Source: Ipomoea triloba (lineage: Eukaryota; Streptophyta; Magnoliopsida; Solanales; Convolvulaceae). From it: 64,000 nt of DNA. Positions 11,611-23,160 of the stretch are shown here, piece after piece; positions within the stretch are counted from its first letter, which is position 1; each line of letters begins with the position of its first letter. Made by a program: the position numbers and the translations under genes. The stretch lies in contig NC_044925.1 of assembly GCF_003576645.1 (NCBI RefSeq), positions 7,206,310-7,270,309 on the forward strand, given 5' to 3'. The notes beneath the pieces were generated by a model. It searched no databases, was not told the DNA's origin, and was given only the letters and a program-made list of their open reading frames with translations.

Positions 11611-12943
11611 CTAGTTTTATACACGCATTGCGCGAATGTGTTAATGCCCAATATTTATATTTAAATAAATATTTGAAAGTATATCAATGCAAGATTATAT
11701 AGGAGAAGTTTAGACATGGGTAATTGAATGTCGAATTTTTTTATTTAAATATTTAACTCAAAGTATATGAATCCAAGATAATATAGAAAATTCATTATAA
11801 TCATTACTAAAATAAATGTTTGGTCTAAAAATGATAGTCTAAATAAATATTACTTTTAATTTGAATTTTTCTAAGTGTTCTTAATTCTCTTTTGAGTAAC
11901 ATTGTCATTGTCTTCATCTTTACTATTTGTTCTCTTCCTTTTTGTTGGTAGTGTGTTATTTGCAATTCGGATATTGTTGGTAGCATAGATGAACGTCATG
12001 CAATGAGATTATGATATAGGAGCTATGGACTTTCCTTTAGGTGTTCTGCTTGGGGTTCATTTGGTTCAACCATTATTGTTGAATGAGTTATTGTGGATAA
12101 AGAAATCCCTAGTTTAAGAAAAAAGATTAAATTAATTAATAAAAATTTGAAATTTTAAAATATTATGTATTCCAAAGATATTAAAAGGTAGTTTCTCGCT
12201 TCAATTTGCTGGGTAATGGGTTATTTGAGTACTTTCATTGTCAACAAATTTCCCAAGTAGTTAATATAATTAGTTTCAAATTATTTTAAATTTTTTTTTC
12301 ATAGTATTAATAAAATACTTGGTAAATAAATATATAACATTATTTTGTACTATAACTTTGATATTTAATTACAAGATATTGTAAAAATAAGATAATAGAC
12401 AATGTAATGAATATCAATTGATAAATTTGAATGTAAAGAATCTTTGCATGAGAGAAAATAAAGACAATATAGCTAATGAAATTATTTCTCTTGTTTAATT
12501 TAATTTTTTGATAATGAATAATTTTTTCAAATAAAGGTATTGTAGACACATAATTCTAAATTAAAGAAATACATATGTATCATTTTTTTGTTGTAGCTAC
12601 TAATTTATTTAATTTAATAAGAGTAAAATAGAGTGAGAAACTTAATTATGTCAAATTTGTTTGAGATGAGGTTCGAACCTAAGACCTTTCTTATAGAAAT
12701 TAATGAGTAAGTTAAAAGTTAACGGAATATTAACGGAGAATATAATATTTAACGGAAAACTTAACGGATAATCATAAAAGTAAGGTTAAATTAGGTAATC
12801 TCTAGCAATAATATTAATCTGAATTATGTTAACCATCTATTTGATTAAATAATTCATCTGAACCATCCATTTGATTAAATAATTTGACCGCCATTTTTTC
12901 TACCCATTTTAGGCCTAACTCTCTTTGGCTCTTATTAGTATAG
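11611..12943 (-). mobile_element. Small Helitron inside the 187-bp repeat field
   Basis: The plus strand begins CTAGTTTTATACACGCATTG at 11611 (reverse of a 3' end with a CGCATTGCGCG hairpin) and ends TCTTATTAGTATAG at 12943, whose reverse resembles the Helitron 5' start although the leading TC is not perfect. Sequence on both sides belongs to the 187-bp repeat. No helicase is encoded. A second copy lies within 13486-14306 because of the duplication at N 13485. Confidence 0.6.
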
Positions 12944-13484
12944 TAAATTATAATTATGTTAATTATTTAGAAGGAAAAACAAAATAAATTTATTAATATT
13001 TCACTGAAAATATATTCAACAATTATATTTTTATAATTATATTACTTTTTAATCATATGGAAATTAATATTGAATTTTTATGAACGAAAAGGAAATGAAT
13101 ATTACATGGGAATCTGTTATCAATATTTTCTTACTAATTGGCAAGAAATCAGGCCAATTAATTGGCAAATTATCAGGAAAAGGGAATGGAAAACAATATT
13201 AATTCTTTTGATGAAGGGAAAAGGAAATGAATATATTCAAAAGAAAATGGAATATTATGAAAAATAAAATGAATATATTAATATTTCATTGAAAATATAA
13301 CACTACTGTTCCCTACGAAAAAATTAGTAACCACCAAATGAATGTTTAGGAAAAAATTATAAAGGAAAAAGGAAAGTAAAATAATATTAGTTCTTTTTAT
13401 GAAGGAAAAAGGAAATGAAATATATTCAAAAGGAAATGAAATATTAAGAAAAACAAAATGAACATATTAATATTTCACTAGAAA

Positions 13485-14847
13485 NATTAAAGAAATACAT
13501 ATGTATCATTTTTTGGTGTAACTACTAATTTATTTAATTCAATAAGAGTAAAATAGAGTGATTCTGGTTCAATTTGTTGGGTTATTATTTGAGTACTCTC
13601 TTTGTCAACCAATTCCCAAGTAGTTAATATAATTAGTTTCAAATTATTTTAAATTTTTTTTTCATAGTATTAATAAAATACTTGGTAAATAAATATATAA
13701 CATTATTTTGTACTATAACTTTGATATTTAATTACAAGATATTGTAAAAATAAGATAATAGACAATGTAATGAATATCAATTGATAAATTTGAATGTAAA
13801 GAATCTTTGCATGAGAGAAAATAAAGACAATATAGCTAATGAAATTATTTCTCTTGTTTAATTTAATTTTTTGATAATGAATAATTTTTTCAAATAAAGG
13901 TATTGTAGACACATAATTCTAAATTAAAGAAATACATATGTATCATTTTTTTGTTGTAGCTACTAATTTATTTAATTTAATAAGAGTAAAATAGAGTGAG
14001 AAACTTAATTATGTCAAATTTGTTTGAGATGAGGTTCGAACCTAAGACCTTTCTTATAGAAATTAATGAGTAAGTTAAAAGTTAACGGAATATTAACGGA
14101 GAATATAATATTTAACGGAAAACTTAACGGATAATCATAAAAGTAAGGTTAAATTAGGTAATCTCTAGCAATAATATTAATCTGAATTATGTTAACCATC
14201 TATTTGATTAAATAATTCATCTGAACCATCCATTTGATTAAATAATTTGACCGCCATTTTTTCTACCCATTTTAGGCCTAACTCTCTTTGGCTCTTATTA
14301 GTATAGTAAATTATAATTATGTTAATTATTTAGAAGGAAAAACAAAATAAATTTATTAATATTTCACTGAAAATATATTCAACAATTATATTTTTATAAT
14401 TATATTACTTTTTAATCATATGGAAATTAATATTGAATTTTTATGAACGAAAAGGAAATGAATATTACATGGGAATCTGTTATCAATATTTTCTTACTAA
14501 TTGGCAAGAAATCAGGCCAATTAATTGGCAAATTATCAGGAAAAGGGAATGGAAAACAATATTAATTCTTTTGATGAAGGGAAAAGGAAATGAATATATT
14601 CAAAAGAAAATGGAATATTATGAAAAATAAAATGAATATATTAATATTTCATTGAAAATATAACACTACTGTTCCCTACGAAAAAATTAGTAACCACCAA
14701 ATGAATGTTTAGGAAAAAATTATAAAGGAAAAAGGAAAGTAAAATAATATTAGTTCTTTTTATGAAGGAAAAAGGAAATGAAATATATTCAAAAGGAAAT
14801 GAAATATTAAGAAAAACAAAATGAACATATTAATATTTCACTAGAAA
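13485..14847. repeat. Exact duplication next to a single N
   Basis: 13621-14847 repeats 12258-13484 with no differences that I saw (offset 1363), and the left copy stops at the single N at 13485. The first ~135 bp after the N match only loosely. Kilobase identity bordering an N suggests a contig overlap that was not collapsed. Confidence 0.85.
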
Positions 14848-15222
14848 TATAACACAGCTTTCTCTACGAACAAATTAGTAACCACCAAATGAAATATTAG
14901 GAACAAATTATGAAGGAAAAAAGAATGGAAATGAATATTAATTGTTTTATGAAGGAAAATGGAAATGAATATATTTATAAGGAAATGAAATATTAGGAAA
15001 ATTGAAATAAATATATTAATATTTCACTGGAAATATAACACAACTTTCCATATGAAAAAATTAGTAACTAACAAATGAAATATTAGGAAAAAATTATGAA
15101 GGAAAAAGAAATGGAAATCAATATTAATTCTTTTTATGAAGGAAAAATGAAATTAATATATTTAAAAGGAAATGAAATATTAGGAAAAACGAAATGAATA
15201 TATTAATATTTCACTGGAAATA

Positions 15223-15815
15223 CGCAAATTATATCGTGGACCGTGGTCTACAATGGATTGTGGACTGCGCATCAAAACAAAGTCGTTTTGATTAATGAAA
15301 ACAGACAGATAAATTCGCGCCACTCACTTTCAGTTCATATACACTGCAATTATATTTCAACACAACTTCAGTTACATTTCAACACAACTGCAGTTACATT
15401 TCAACACAACTACAGTTACATTTTGATATAACTACAGTTTCATTCGATAATATAAAAACACAAATGTGAAACTGTTATTCAGTATTAGTTCATATACACT
15501 GCAGTTACATTTCAACACAACTACAGTTACATTTCGATATAACTACAGTTTCATTCGATAATATAAAACACAAATGTGAAACTGTTATTCAGTATCAGTT
15601 CATATACACTGCAGTTACATCTCAACACAACTACAGTTACATTTCGATATAACAACAGTTTCATTCAATAATATCAAAACAAATGTAAGGCAGTATCTTT
15701 TTAGATGCACTGTAGTGTCAATTACGGAGCTCCGTCTCCCACTTACTGAAACGACGTCGTTTTGGGACCACAATCCACAATGCATTATAGACCGTGGTCC
15801 ACGATATAACGACTG
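15223..15815. mobile_element. Non-autonomous Mutator-like element (593 bp), 9-bp target duplication
   Basis: Flanked by identical CTGGAAATA at 15214-15222 and 15816-15824; 9 bp is the Mutator hallmark. Long terminal inverted repeats contain TTATATCGTGGACC and a distal AAAACGACGTCGTTT-like block. Inside are about 2.7 tandem copies of a ~115-bp unit rich in ACTACAGTTACATTTC. There is no transposase. The same terminal repeat occurs at 55590-55640. Confidence 0.93.
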
Positions 15816-16040
15816 CTGGAAATATAGCATAGCTTTCCCTACAAAAGAATTAGTAACCAACAAATGAAATATTAGGAAAAAATTATGAAAGAAAAAAGAA
15901 TGACAATCAATAATTCTTTTTATAAAGGAAAAAGTAAATGAATATATTCAAAAGGAAATTAAAATATTAGGAAAAATGAAATGAATATATTAATATCTCA
16001 TTGGAAATATAATCGGCAATTATATTATTATAATTATATG

Positions 16041-16560
16041 AATTAAATATTAATTAATTAATTAATTATATTAATTATTAATTATATTGATAAATAATAC
16101 TTCATATATAATAATTAATATTTATTAACTTGAAGGTTGAGCAATCCTCTCACCAACTTTAGATGTCGTTGATCAAATTAATTAGTACACGTGTGACATG
16201 AACACTGTAGAAGGTCGAACATATTTAATATATAATAATAATAATTTTTGTATATACGAATTGATATTCCTGTTAACGAAAAATAATTTAGTGTAATTGA
16301 CTAATAATAATTGCAATAATTATTATGGTAATTAAGCTAAATATTGGTCGTTGAATTTATTTTTATACTCCATAATAATTAATGTTAAATTATTTCTCAT
16401 TTTTTCATATTTATTTTTGTAATAATATAATTATTTAATTTATATTAAATATCGATCTTTTTAAGATAATTGTAAACAAACAAGTCATATATTATTCAAT
16501 TAATTGAGTGATACTTTTGCACTAATCTTATAATCAAATAAATGTACACGTTCAATATTA
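16041..16560. other. AT-rich intergenic sequence
   Basis: Low-complexity AT-rich DNA with short TTAAT/ATTA runs. No gene or element end is recognised. Confidence 0.5.
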
Positions 16561-16777
16561 GATTTTTTAATTCAAGCAAATTTATCCGTGAATTGCACGG
16601 GTAATTGGACAATTAGTTGCTCTAATTCAAACAAAGAAAACATAATCAATCCTACTAATATAATCAATTGCGCTACATAATATTCGAGTTATAATTAATA
16701 TAATTGTATGTCGATTCAAATATTCTTAAAATATTATAACAAATTCGTTCCGTGCAACACACGGGCAAAAATACTAG
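16560..16777 (+). mobile_element. Helitron 3' terminal fragment
   Basis: The ~210 bp before CTAG at 16774-16777 align with the Helitron 3' end at 3270-3477. The hairpin is CCGTGCAACACACGGG, followed by CAAAAATACTAG and T. Its body would lie to the left, but no 5' end was found. Confidence 0.7.
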
Positions 16778-16974
16778 TTAGCATAAGAATAAAAGGAGGG
16801 AAAATGGCCTAATAATATTATAGTACACTATTCTCAAGAATTATACATAATATCTATATAATTATTAGATTAACTATCGTAATAATTAGAAGAAATTAGA
16901 AGAGAGTTAGAGGATGATCTAGCAGGAGTTCCGGTTTCTCGTACCTGAACTTCGATCCGTATTAGAGGATGATG

Positions 16975-18410
16975 GCTACCTTGTTTGATATTACATGTTG
17001 AATCCTCATTTGGGTTTAGAGGAATTGCAAACCTTGAATGTGCAGTCCTTCCACCGGGTAATAATAGAGAAGCTATATCACTTGAAGCAACATTAAGAAC
17101 TATTTCTCCCTTTGATCTCAATGCTGCCAAAAGAGTTCTCCAAACAAATATCTTTCCAATTCCTCCATAACCGTAGACAAAAAAAAAACTCCTCCTTGAT
17201 TTGAATTTACATAATTCATTATTATGTTGTAGACATCATGTTGCTCAGGTGTTAGATTTGATACCAACTTTTTGTGCTATTCTTTAAGTTCTACTTTGTC
17301 ATAACACATCTCATCATACACCAACCTATTCATCAAACTGGTCGAACAGTCAAGATCTGGAATTGGCATTTGTTGGTAATCATGTAGGCTCTTCCCACAT
17401 CTTTTCAACAATTTCTCAATCTCAACTAATGCTTGATTTTTTATTTCATCAACACTGAGGACTAAATCTAAAAAATATTAAACAATATATGTTAGAAAAG
17501 TATCACCAGCTTGGAACTAATAATATTATACATTAAATAAAATATTAAAGCAAATGGATAAATACATACCTTGAAAGTTCAATATGTTACATTGTTTGTA
17601 CAGAATATCATCGGACATATATGTCCAACATTTGTCACAAACCACTTCCGGACGGCTTAAACAATTTGAGGATAACAATGTTGTGAGTAAATTTCTTAAC
17701 TCTCCTGTAGTTGCCCACTGACTTGCTTCAACAATTCCATCAATATATTCTTTGTCGTCGTCCAATAGCCCAAGTGCATAACATGCATCACGGTAATTGT
17801 CATACAACACCTCATTGATTGTTCTTAAGTCTTCATAATACATAGGCCCTCGGATTACATTTAAAAGACATCTCAAATGGTACATCTCACCACTTCCAGG
17901 AGGAACATAAAAAACTCAACCAATTGAGAACCCTCGTTGTCTTGGAACAAATTTCCTTGTTGTTTGTTTCCAAACGAACTTTGTTGGCATCTCTTCATAA
18001 GTTAGTTGCTTTGCCTCATGGTATTTTTTGTTTGCCTCAAGCAAAGCCAGAAACATGCTATATTTTACCGTATGTCGTTCTACAATGACATCGATTGGAG
18101 CATCCTCATCAAAATAAATGCTTTGTTCATTTGGCAGATGAAAATTCAAGCGCTCTACAGGAGGATATCTGTATTGTATTCCAAAATTTAATATCCTCCA
18201 AGCAGCTTCGCAAGGCGATACATATCTACAATCGTAATATATTTTGACCTCATCAATAGTTGTCCCAGATTGTTTATTTGTAGCACTTTGATAAAAAGAA
18301 GCTGTAACTTGATTGTTGCCTTTATTTATGTACTTGAATAGATATTTGATAGATCGAGATTTGAATACTAAAATATACATCATATAGTAATATATATATA
18401 AAGAATACAC
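16975..18410 (-). pseudogene. Helitron Rep-helicase (RepHel), middle part, spliced
   Basis: This part of a Helitron replicase-helicase covers the end of the Helitron-like N-terminal domain into the PIF1 helicase. Minus-strand blocks in order: SRSIKYLFKYINKG, DCRYVSPCEAAWRI, YRYPPVERLNFHLPNEQS, MPTKFVWKQTTRKFVPRQRG, DACYALGLLDDDKEYIDGIV, then intron GT...AG (about 17571-17470), VSNLTPEQHDVYNIIMNY, Walker A GYGGIGKIF (usually GYGGTGKTF), and LPGGRTAHSRFAIPLNP. It breaks after CNIKQGS near 16975, so later helicase motifs are missing. Damage: TGA at 17916 where Arg is expected, TAG near 17310, and a homopolymer frameshift at the A-run 17179-17188. The Rep part upstream was not found. Confidence 0.88.
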
Positions 18411-18639
18411 AAGATTAAAATATTTTGAACCATAATTGAATTGCATGGTATAATAACTATAATTTCTTTTTACTAATTATTACTTTCCGTGTAATTATTT
18501 TGTTAATATATGTAGATAAATAATTTTGTTAAGTATTGTAATATTATGTTGACTGATTTCAAATTTTTAAATTAATTAATTAATAAATATATAAATACAT
18601 ATATAACCTACAAACACGCAACCGTATAATTGAATATCA

Positions 18640-19148
18640 TTTAATTACGTACTTTAACATAATATAGTAATATTTTTTTAGAATACTATAATATATACAT
18701 CATATAGTAATTTGATTGTTAGAATTTTTTTTGAACATTATCATGAAAGGAATTTAATTAGGAACATTAACATAATATAGTGTTTTTTTTTTGGAATACT
18801 ATAATATACATCATATAGTAATTTGATTGTTGGAATTTGTTTTGAATATTATCATGAGAGAAATTTAATTACTTACATTAACATAATATAGTAATATTTT
18901 TTAATACTATAATATACATCATATAGTAATTTGATTGTTGAAATTTTTTTTAATATTATCATGAGATGAATTTAATTAAACATAATATAGTAAATTTTTT
19001 TTGAATACTATAATATACATCATATAGTAATTTGATTGTTCGAATTTTTTTTTTGAATATTATCATGAGAGGAATTTTGATTATGTACATTAACATAATA
19101 TAGTAAATTTTTTTTAATACTATAATATACATCATATAGTGATATATA

Positions 19149-19231
<83 letters not shown>

Positions 19232-20316
19232 CGGAAGATTAAAATATTTTGCACCATAATTGAATTTGATGGTATAATAACTATATATAATTTTGTTAAA
19301 TAATTATTACTTTACGTGTGACTATTTTTTTTAATATATATACATAAATAATTTTGTTAAGTATTGTAATATCATATTGACTGATTTCAAATTTTTAAAT
19401 AAATAAATTAATAAATGTATTAATACATATATAACCTACAAACACGCAACCGTATAATTGAATAGCATTTAATTACGTACATTAACATAATATAGTAATA
19501 TTTTTTTAATACTATAATATATATCACATAATAATTTGGTTGTTAGAATTTTTTTTGAATATTATCATGAGAGGAATTTAATTACGTACATTAACAAAAT
19601 ATAGTAATATTTTTTTGGAATACTATAATATACATCATATAGTAATTTGATTGTTGGAATCTTTTTTTGAATATTATCATGAGAGGAATTTAATTACGTA
19701 AATTAACGTAATATAGTAATATTTTTTAATACTATAATATACATCATATAGTAATTTAATTGTTAGATTTTTTTTTTTGAATATTATCAACATAATATAG
19801 TAATATTTTTTTTGAATACTATAATATACATCATATAGTAATTTGATTGTTGGAATTTTTTTAATATTATCATGAGAGGAATTTAATTACGAACATTAAA
19901 ATAATATAGTAATTTTTTGAATACTATAATATATATCATATAGTAATTTGATTGTTTACGAATATAAAATAAAAAAATACGCAAGATTAAAATATTTTGA
20001 ACCATAATTGAATTGCATGGTATATATCATGAGAGGAATTTAATTACATACATTAACATAATATAGTAATATTTCTTTTGAATACAATAATATACATCAT
20101 ATAATAATTTGATTGTTGGAATTATTTTTGAATATTATCATGAGAGGAATTTAATTACGTATATTAACATAATATATTAATATTTTTTTGGAATACTATA
20201 ATATACATCATATATTAATTTGATTGTTGGAATTTTTTTTGAATAATATCATGAGAGGAATTTAATTACGTACATTAACATAATATAGTAATATTTTTTT
20301 TGAATACTATAATATA

Positions 20317-20330
<14 letters not shown>
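18640..20330. repeat. ~105-bp tandem array upstream of the helicase fragment
   Basis: More than a dozen copies of a unit of about 90-110 bp contain ACTATAATATACATCATATA, TTTGATTGTTGGAATTTT, ATTATCATGAGAGGAATTTA and CATTAACATAATATAGTAA. Some units have expanded TA runs (19151-19222 and 20318-20371). A longer subunit (AAGATTAAAATATTTTG to CATGGTATAATAACTATA) recurs near 18411-18460, 19229-19285, 19984-20022 and 20383-20430. The array abuts a probable acceptor (TTTTAG) of the helicase gene, so it may have grown inside one of its introns; that is inferred. Confidence 0.85.
19151..19222. repeat. (TA)n microsatellite
   Basis: About 72 bp of almost pure TA repeat within the ~105-bp array. Confidence 0.95.

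Positions 20331-20371
<41 letters not shown>
20318..20371. repeat. (AT)n microsatellite
   Basis: About 54 bp of AT repeat, the second TA/AT expansion in the same array. Confidence 0.95.
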
Positions 20372-20378
<7 letters not shown>

Positions 20379-20430
20379 TACGCAAGATTAAAATATTTTG
20401 AACCATAATTGAATTGCATGGTATAATAAC

Positions 20431-21386
20431 TATAATTTTGTTTAATAATTATTACTTTTCGTGTGACTATTTTGTTAATATATGTACATAAATAAGAAAT
20501 TCATACATGAATGGAATTGAATAAAATATTTCATTAATTTCCGTGTATAATAAGAATGGAATCATATTTTGAATATTTTGTCAATTTTAGCCATAAATAA
20601 GGAATGATAAGGAAGACTAGAATTTATGATAAGGAATTATTATATAATATTATGTTGACCGATTTCAAATTTTTTGGACTAAAATGAGCGGGAAAGCTAG
20701 CACTTCTGTTTTAATATATAAATAGTGTTTTACTCGTGCGGTGCACGGAAATTTTTGTTGTTATTATGAATTTAAATAAAAAATAAAAAATATAAATATA
20801 TTAAAATGTACAATATAATAATATAGTTGAATTTTCATATATTTGGTCAAGTATCTAATATCATAGTATACAAATTAAAATTTTGTACGATTAATATAAT
20901 CTCTAATCATGTACATATTTATAGAGAAAAATTTACATAATTAAATTGAAGTATTCCTAATCGTATTTCATATATATTATAATTCTAACAATATGAATAA
21001 TAACTAAAAAATATACTTAGAAATTAAAAAATGTAAATTTTAAATTTGGTATATTTGATTTTAAAATTTAATCAGACGCATTTTCTTATATGATTGTGTA
21101 ATACAGTGTATATACTAATAATATTTATTAATATGTATATATGCAAATTCTGTAATATAATTTCTGTAATTATAATTTATATTGATATATTATAATTAAA
21201 ATAAATAAATTTAGAAATTAAAAACTAGGATTTTAATTTTGTATGATTAATATATTGCATAAGTATATGTATGTATGTATTTTTTAAAATATAAATATTT
21301 ATGATTACACATTTTTTTAATTTTATAATTTTATTTATAATTATATTTTATATTTTTTTAATTATAATTAAGAAAATTACATTTAC
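20431..21386. other. AT-rich DNA with a possible Helitron junction
   Basis: Near 20680-20765 the text ATGAGCGGGAAAG followed by TTTTACTCGTGCGGTGCACG resembles a Helitron 5' subterminal region running straight into another Helitron 3' end on the minus strand. The rest is AT-rich with no recognised gene. Confidence 0.4.
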
Positions 21387-22034
21387 TGTAACACCCCAAT
21401 TTTCACCTCTTGGATTTATTACAAAATCCCTAATAGTACAATACATTACAAAATCCCAGCAGAAAACTGGGTGTTACCGCCACGCTTAGGTATCTCTCCT
21501 ATACCCAAAAGCTAAGGCTAAACTTACAACCTCAAATAACCATATCAACATCCAAAAGTGTACATATGGAACTAATCCTTTCAAGGTGTCTATTCTAGGA
21601 TAGAGTAGTCTTCAACCTCGACTCCCATCCTATTCAGAGCCCATCGGGCCACAGAGGCCCACGCTAGACTGCATCTAATAAAGGACACAATGAAGTGTAG
21701 TTAGCGCGACGGCTAAGTAAGGAGATCCATTGTCACTCAAAAGTAAACAAAGGTTTCGAAAGACATAATTCTCAGAAAACTGTAGCTTTTTCCATAAGTT
21801 GAAAATCTACCTGTAACCAGATTATCAATAAAAGAAAGTATAGCAGAGTATACGAGTTAAATCATGTAAAGTTTTCTCAGTTAAATACCATGGCATAACT
21901 GCCGCTCAAATCATTTTCATGTCCTTTCGGACAAGTTTGCAAAACTTTCATTTCTGAGAATTTCCACTCAATCCAAAGTGAGAATCACAACACACACATC
22001 ATTGATCGGGACACACGACATTTTAATGCTCACT

Positions 22035-22871
22035 AATTCTCTCAGCGAATAGACTTCGCTTTGCAGTATGAATTAATCATACAAAGACATCTCACCATTC
22101 ACTCAGCGAATAGACTTCGCTTTGCAGTATGAATTAATCATACAAAGACATCTCACCATTCACTCAGCGAATAGACTTCGCTCTGCAGTATGAATTAATC
22201 ATACAAAGACATCTCACCATTCACTCAGCAAATAGACTTCGCTCTGCAGTATGAATTAATCATACAAGACACCTCACCATTCACTCAGCGAATAGACTTC
22301 GCTCTGCAGTATGAATTAATCATACAAGACACCTCACCATTCACTCAGCGAATAGACTTCGCTCTGCCGTATGAATTAATCATACAAGACACCTCCCCAT
22401 TCACTCAGCGAATAGACTTCGCTCTGCCGTATGAATTAATCATACAAGACACCTCCCCATTCACTCAGCGAATAGACTTCGCTCTGCCGTATGAATTAAT
22501 CATACAAGACACCTCCCCATTCACTCAGCGAATAGACTTCGCTCTGCCGTATGAATTAATCATACAAGACATCTCACCATTCACTCAGCAAATAGACTTC
22601 GCTCTGTAGTATGAATTAATCATACAAGACGCCTCACCATTCACTCAGCGAATAGACTTCGCTCTGCAGTATGAATTAATCATACAAAGACATCTCACCA
22701 TTCACTCAGCGAATAGACTTCGCTCTGCAGTATGAATTAATCATACAAAGACATCTCACCATTCACTCAGCAAATAGACTTCGCTCTGTAGTATGAATTA
22801 ATCATACAAGACACTCTCACCATTCACTCAGCGAATAGACTTCGCTCTGCAGTATGAATTAATCATACAAA
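22035..22871. repeat. 60-bp minisatellite, about 14 copies, running into a gap
   Basis: Each unit has CACTCAGCGAATAGACTTCG, CTCTGCAGTATG, AATTAATCATACAA and GACATCTCACCATT; units are 59-61 bp. Variant classes (CTGCAG, CTGCCG or CTGTAG; ACACCTCACC or ACACCTCCCC) occur in runs, suggesting local unequal exchange. The array is cut by the N run, so the true copy number is unknown. Confidence 0.95.
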
Positions 22872-23160
22872 NNNNNNNNNNNNNNNNNNNNNNNNNNNNN
22901 NNNNNNNNNNNNNNNNNNNNNNNNNNNNNNNNNNNNNNNNNNNNNNNNNNNNNNNNNNNNNNNNNNNNNNNNNNNNNNNNNNNNNNNNNNNNNNNNNNNN
23001 NNNNNNNNNNNNNNNNNNNNNNNNNNNNNNNNNNNNNNNNNNNNNNNNNNNNNNNNNNNNNNNNNNNNNNNNNNNNNNNNNNNNNNNNNNNNNNNNNNNN
23101 NNNNNNNNNNNNNNNNNNNNNNNNNNNNNNNNNNNNNNNNNNNNNNNNNNNNNNNNNNNN
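22872..23160. other. Assembly gap (289 N)
   Basis: Run of N immediately after the minisatellite; sequence resumes in unrelated text of the same element. Confidence 0.99.

Larger units (their letters stand above)
11106..16040. repeat. ~187-bp tandem repeat field (interrupted)
   Basis: Units carry ATATTAATATTTCACTGG, then AATTAGTAACCACCAAATG, then ATGAAGGAAAAAGGAAATGA. Successive unit starts at about 14631, 14821, 15005 and 15191 give spacings of 184-190 bp. Diverged copies lie at 11106-11600, 12950-13484 and 15816-16040. The field is broken by a Helitron (11611-12943) and a MULE (15223-15815). No coding sequence is seen; open frames here are chance. Confidence 0.8.

Noticed and set aside
12655..12690. 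GGTTCGAACCTAAGACC as part of a tRNA gene
   Set aside because: Only a B box-like core is present; no acceptor stem or anticodon arm could be folded around it, and it lies inside a Helitron.
12340..14630. Two pairs of identical small proteins (69 and 65 codons)
   Set aside because: The pairs are copies caused by the duplication at N 13485, lie in AT-rich Helitron and 187-bp repeat DNA, and have no domain.
19020..19232. Tyr/Ile repeat protein
   Set aside because: Translation of a TA microsatellite.
22035..22871. CRISPR-like regular repeat
   Set aside because: Units are contiguous 60-bp tandem copies without unique spacers, in a plant nuclear context.
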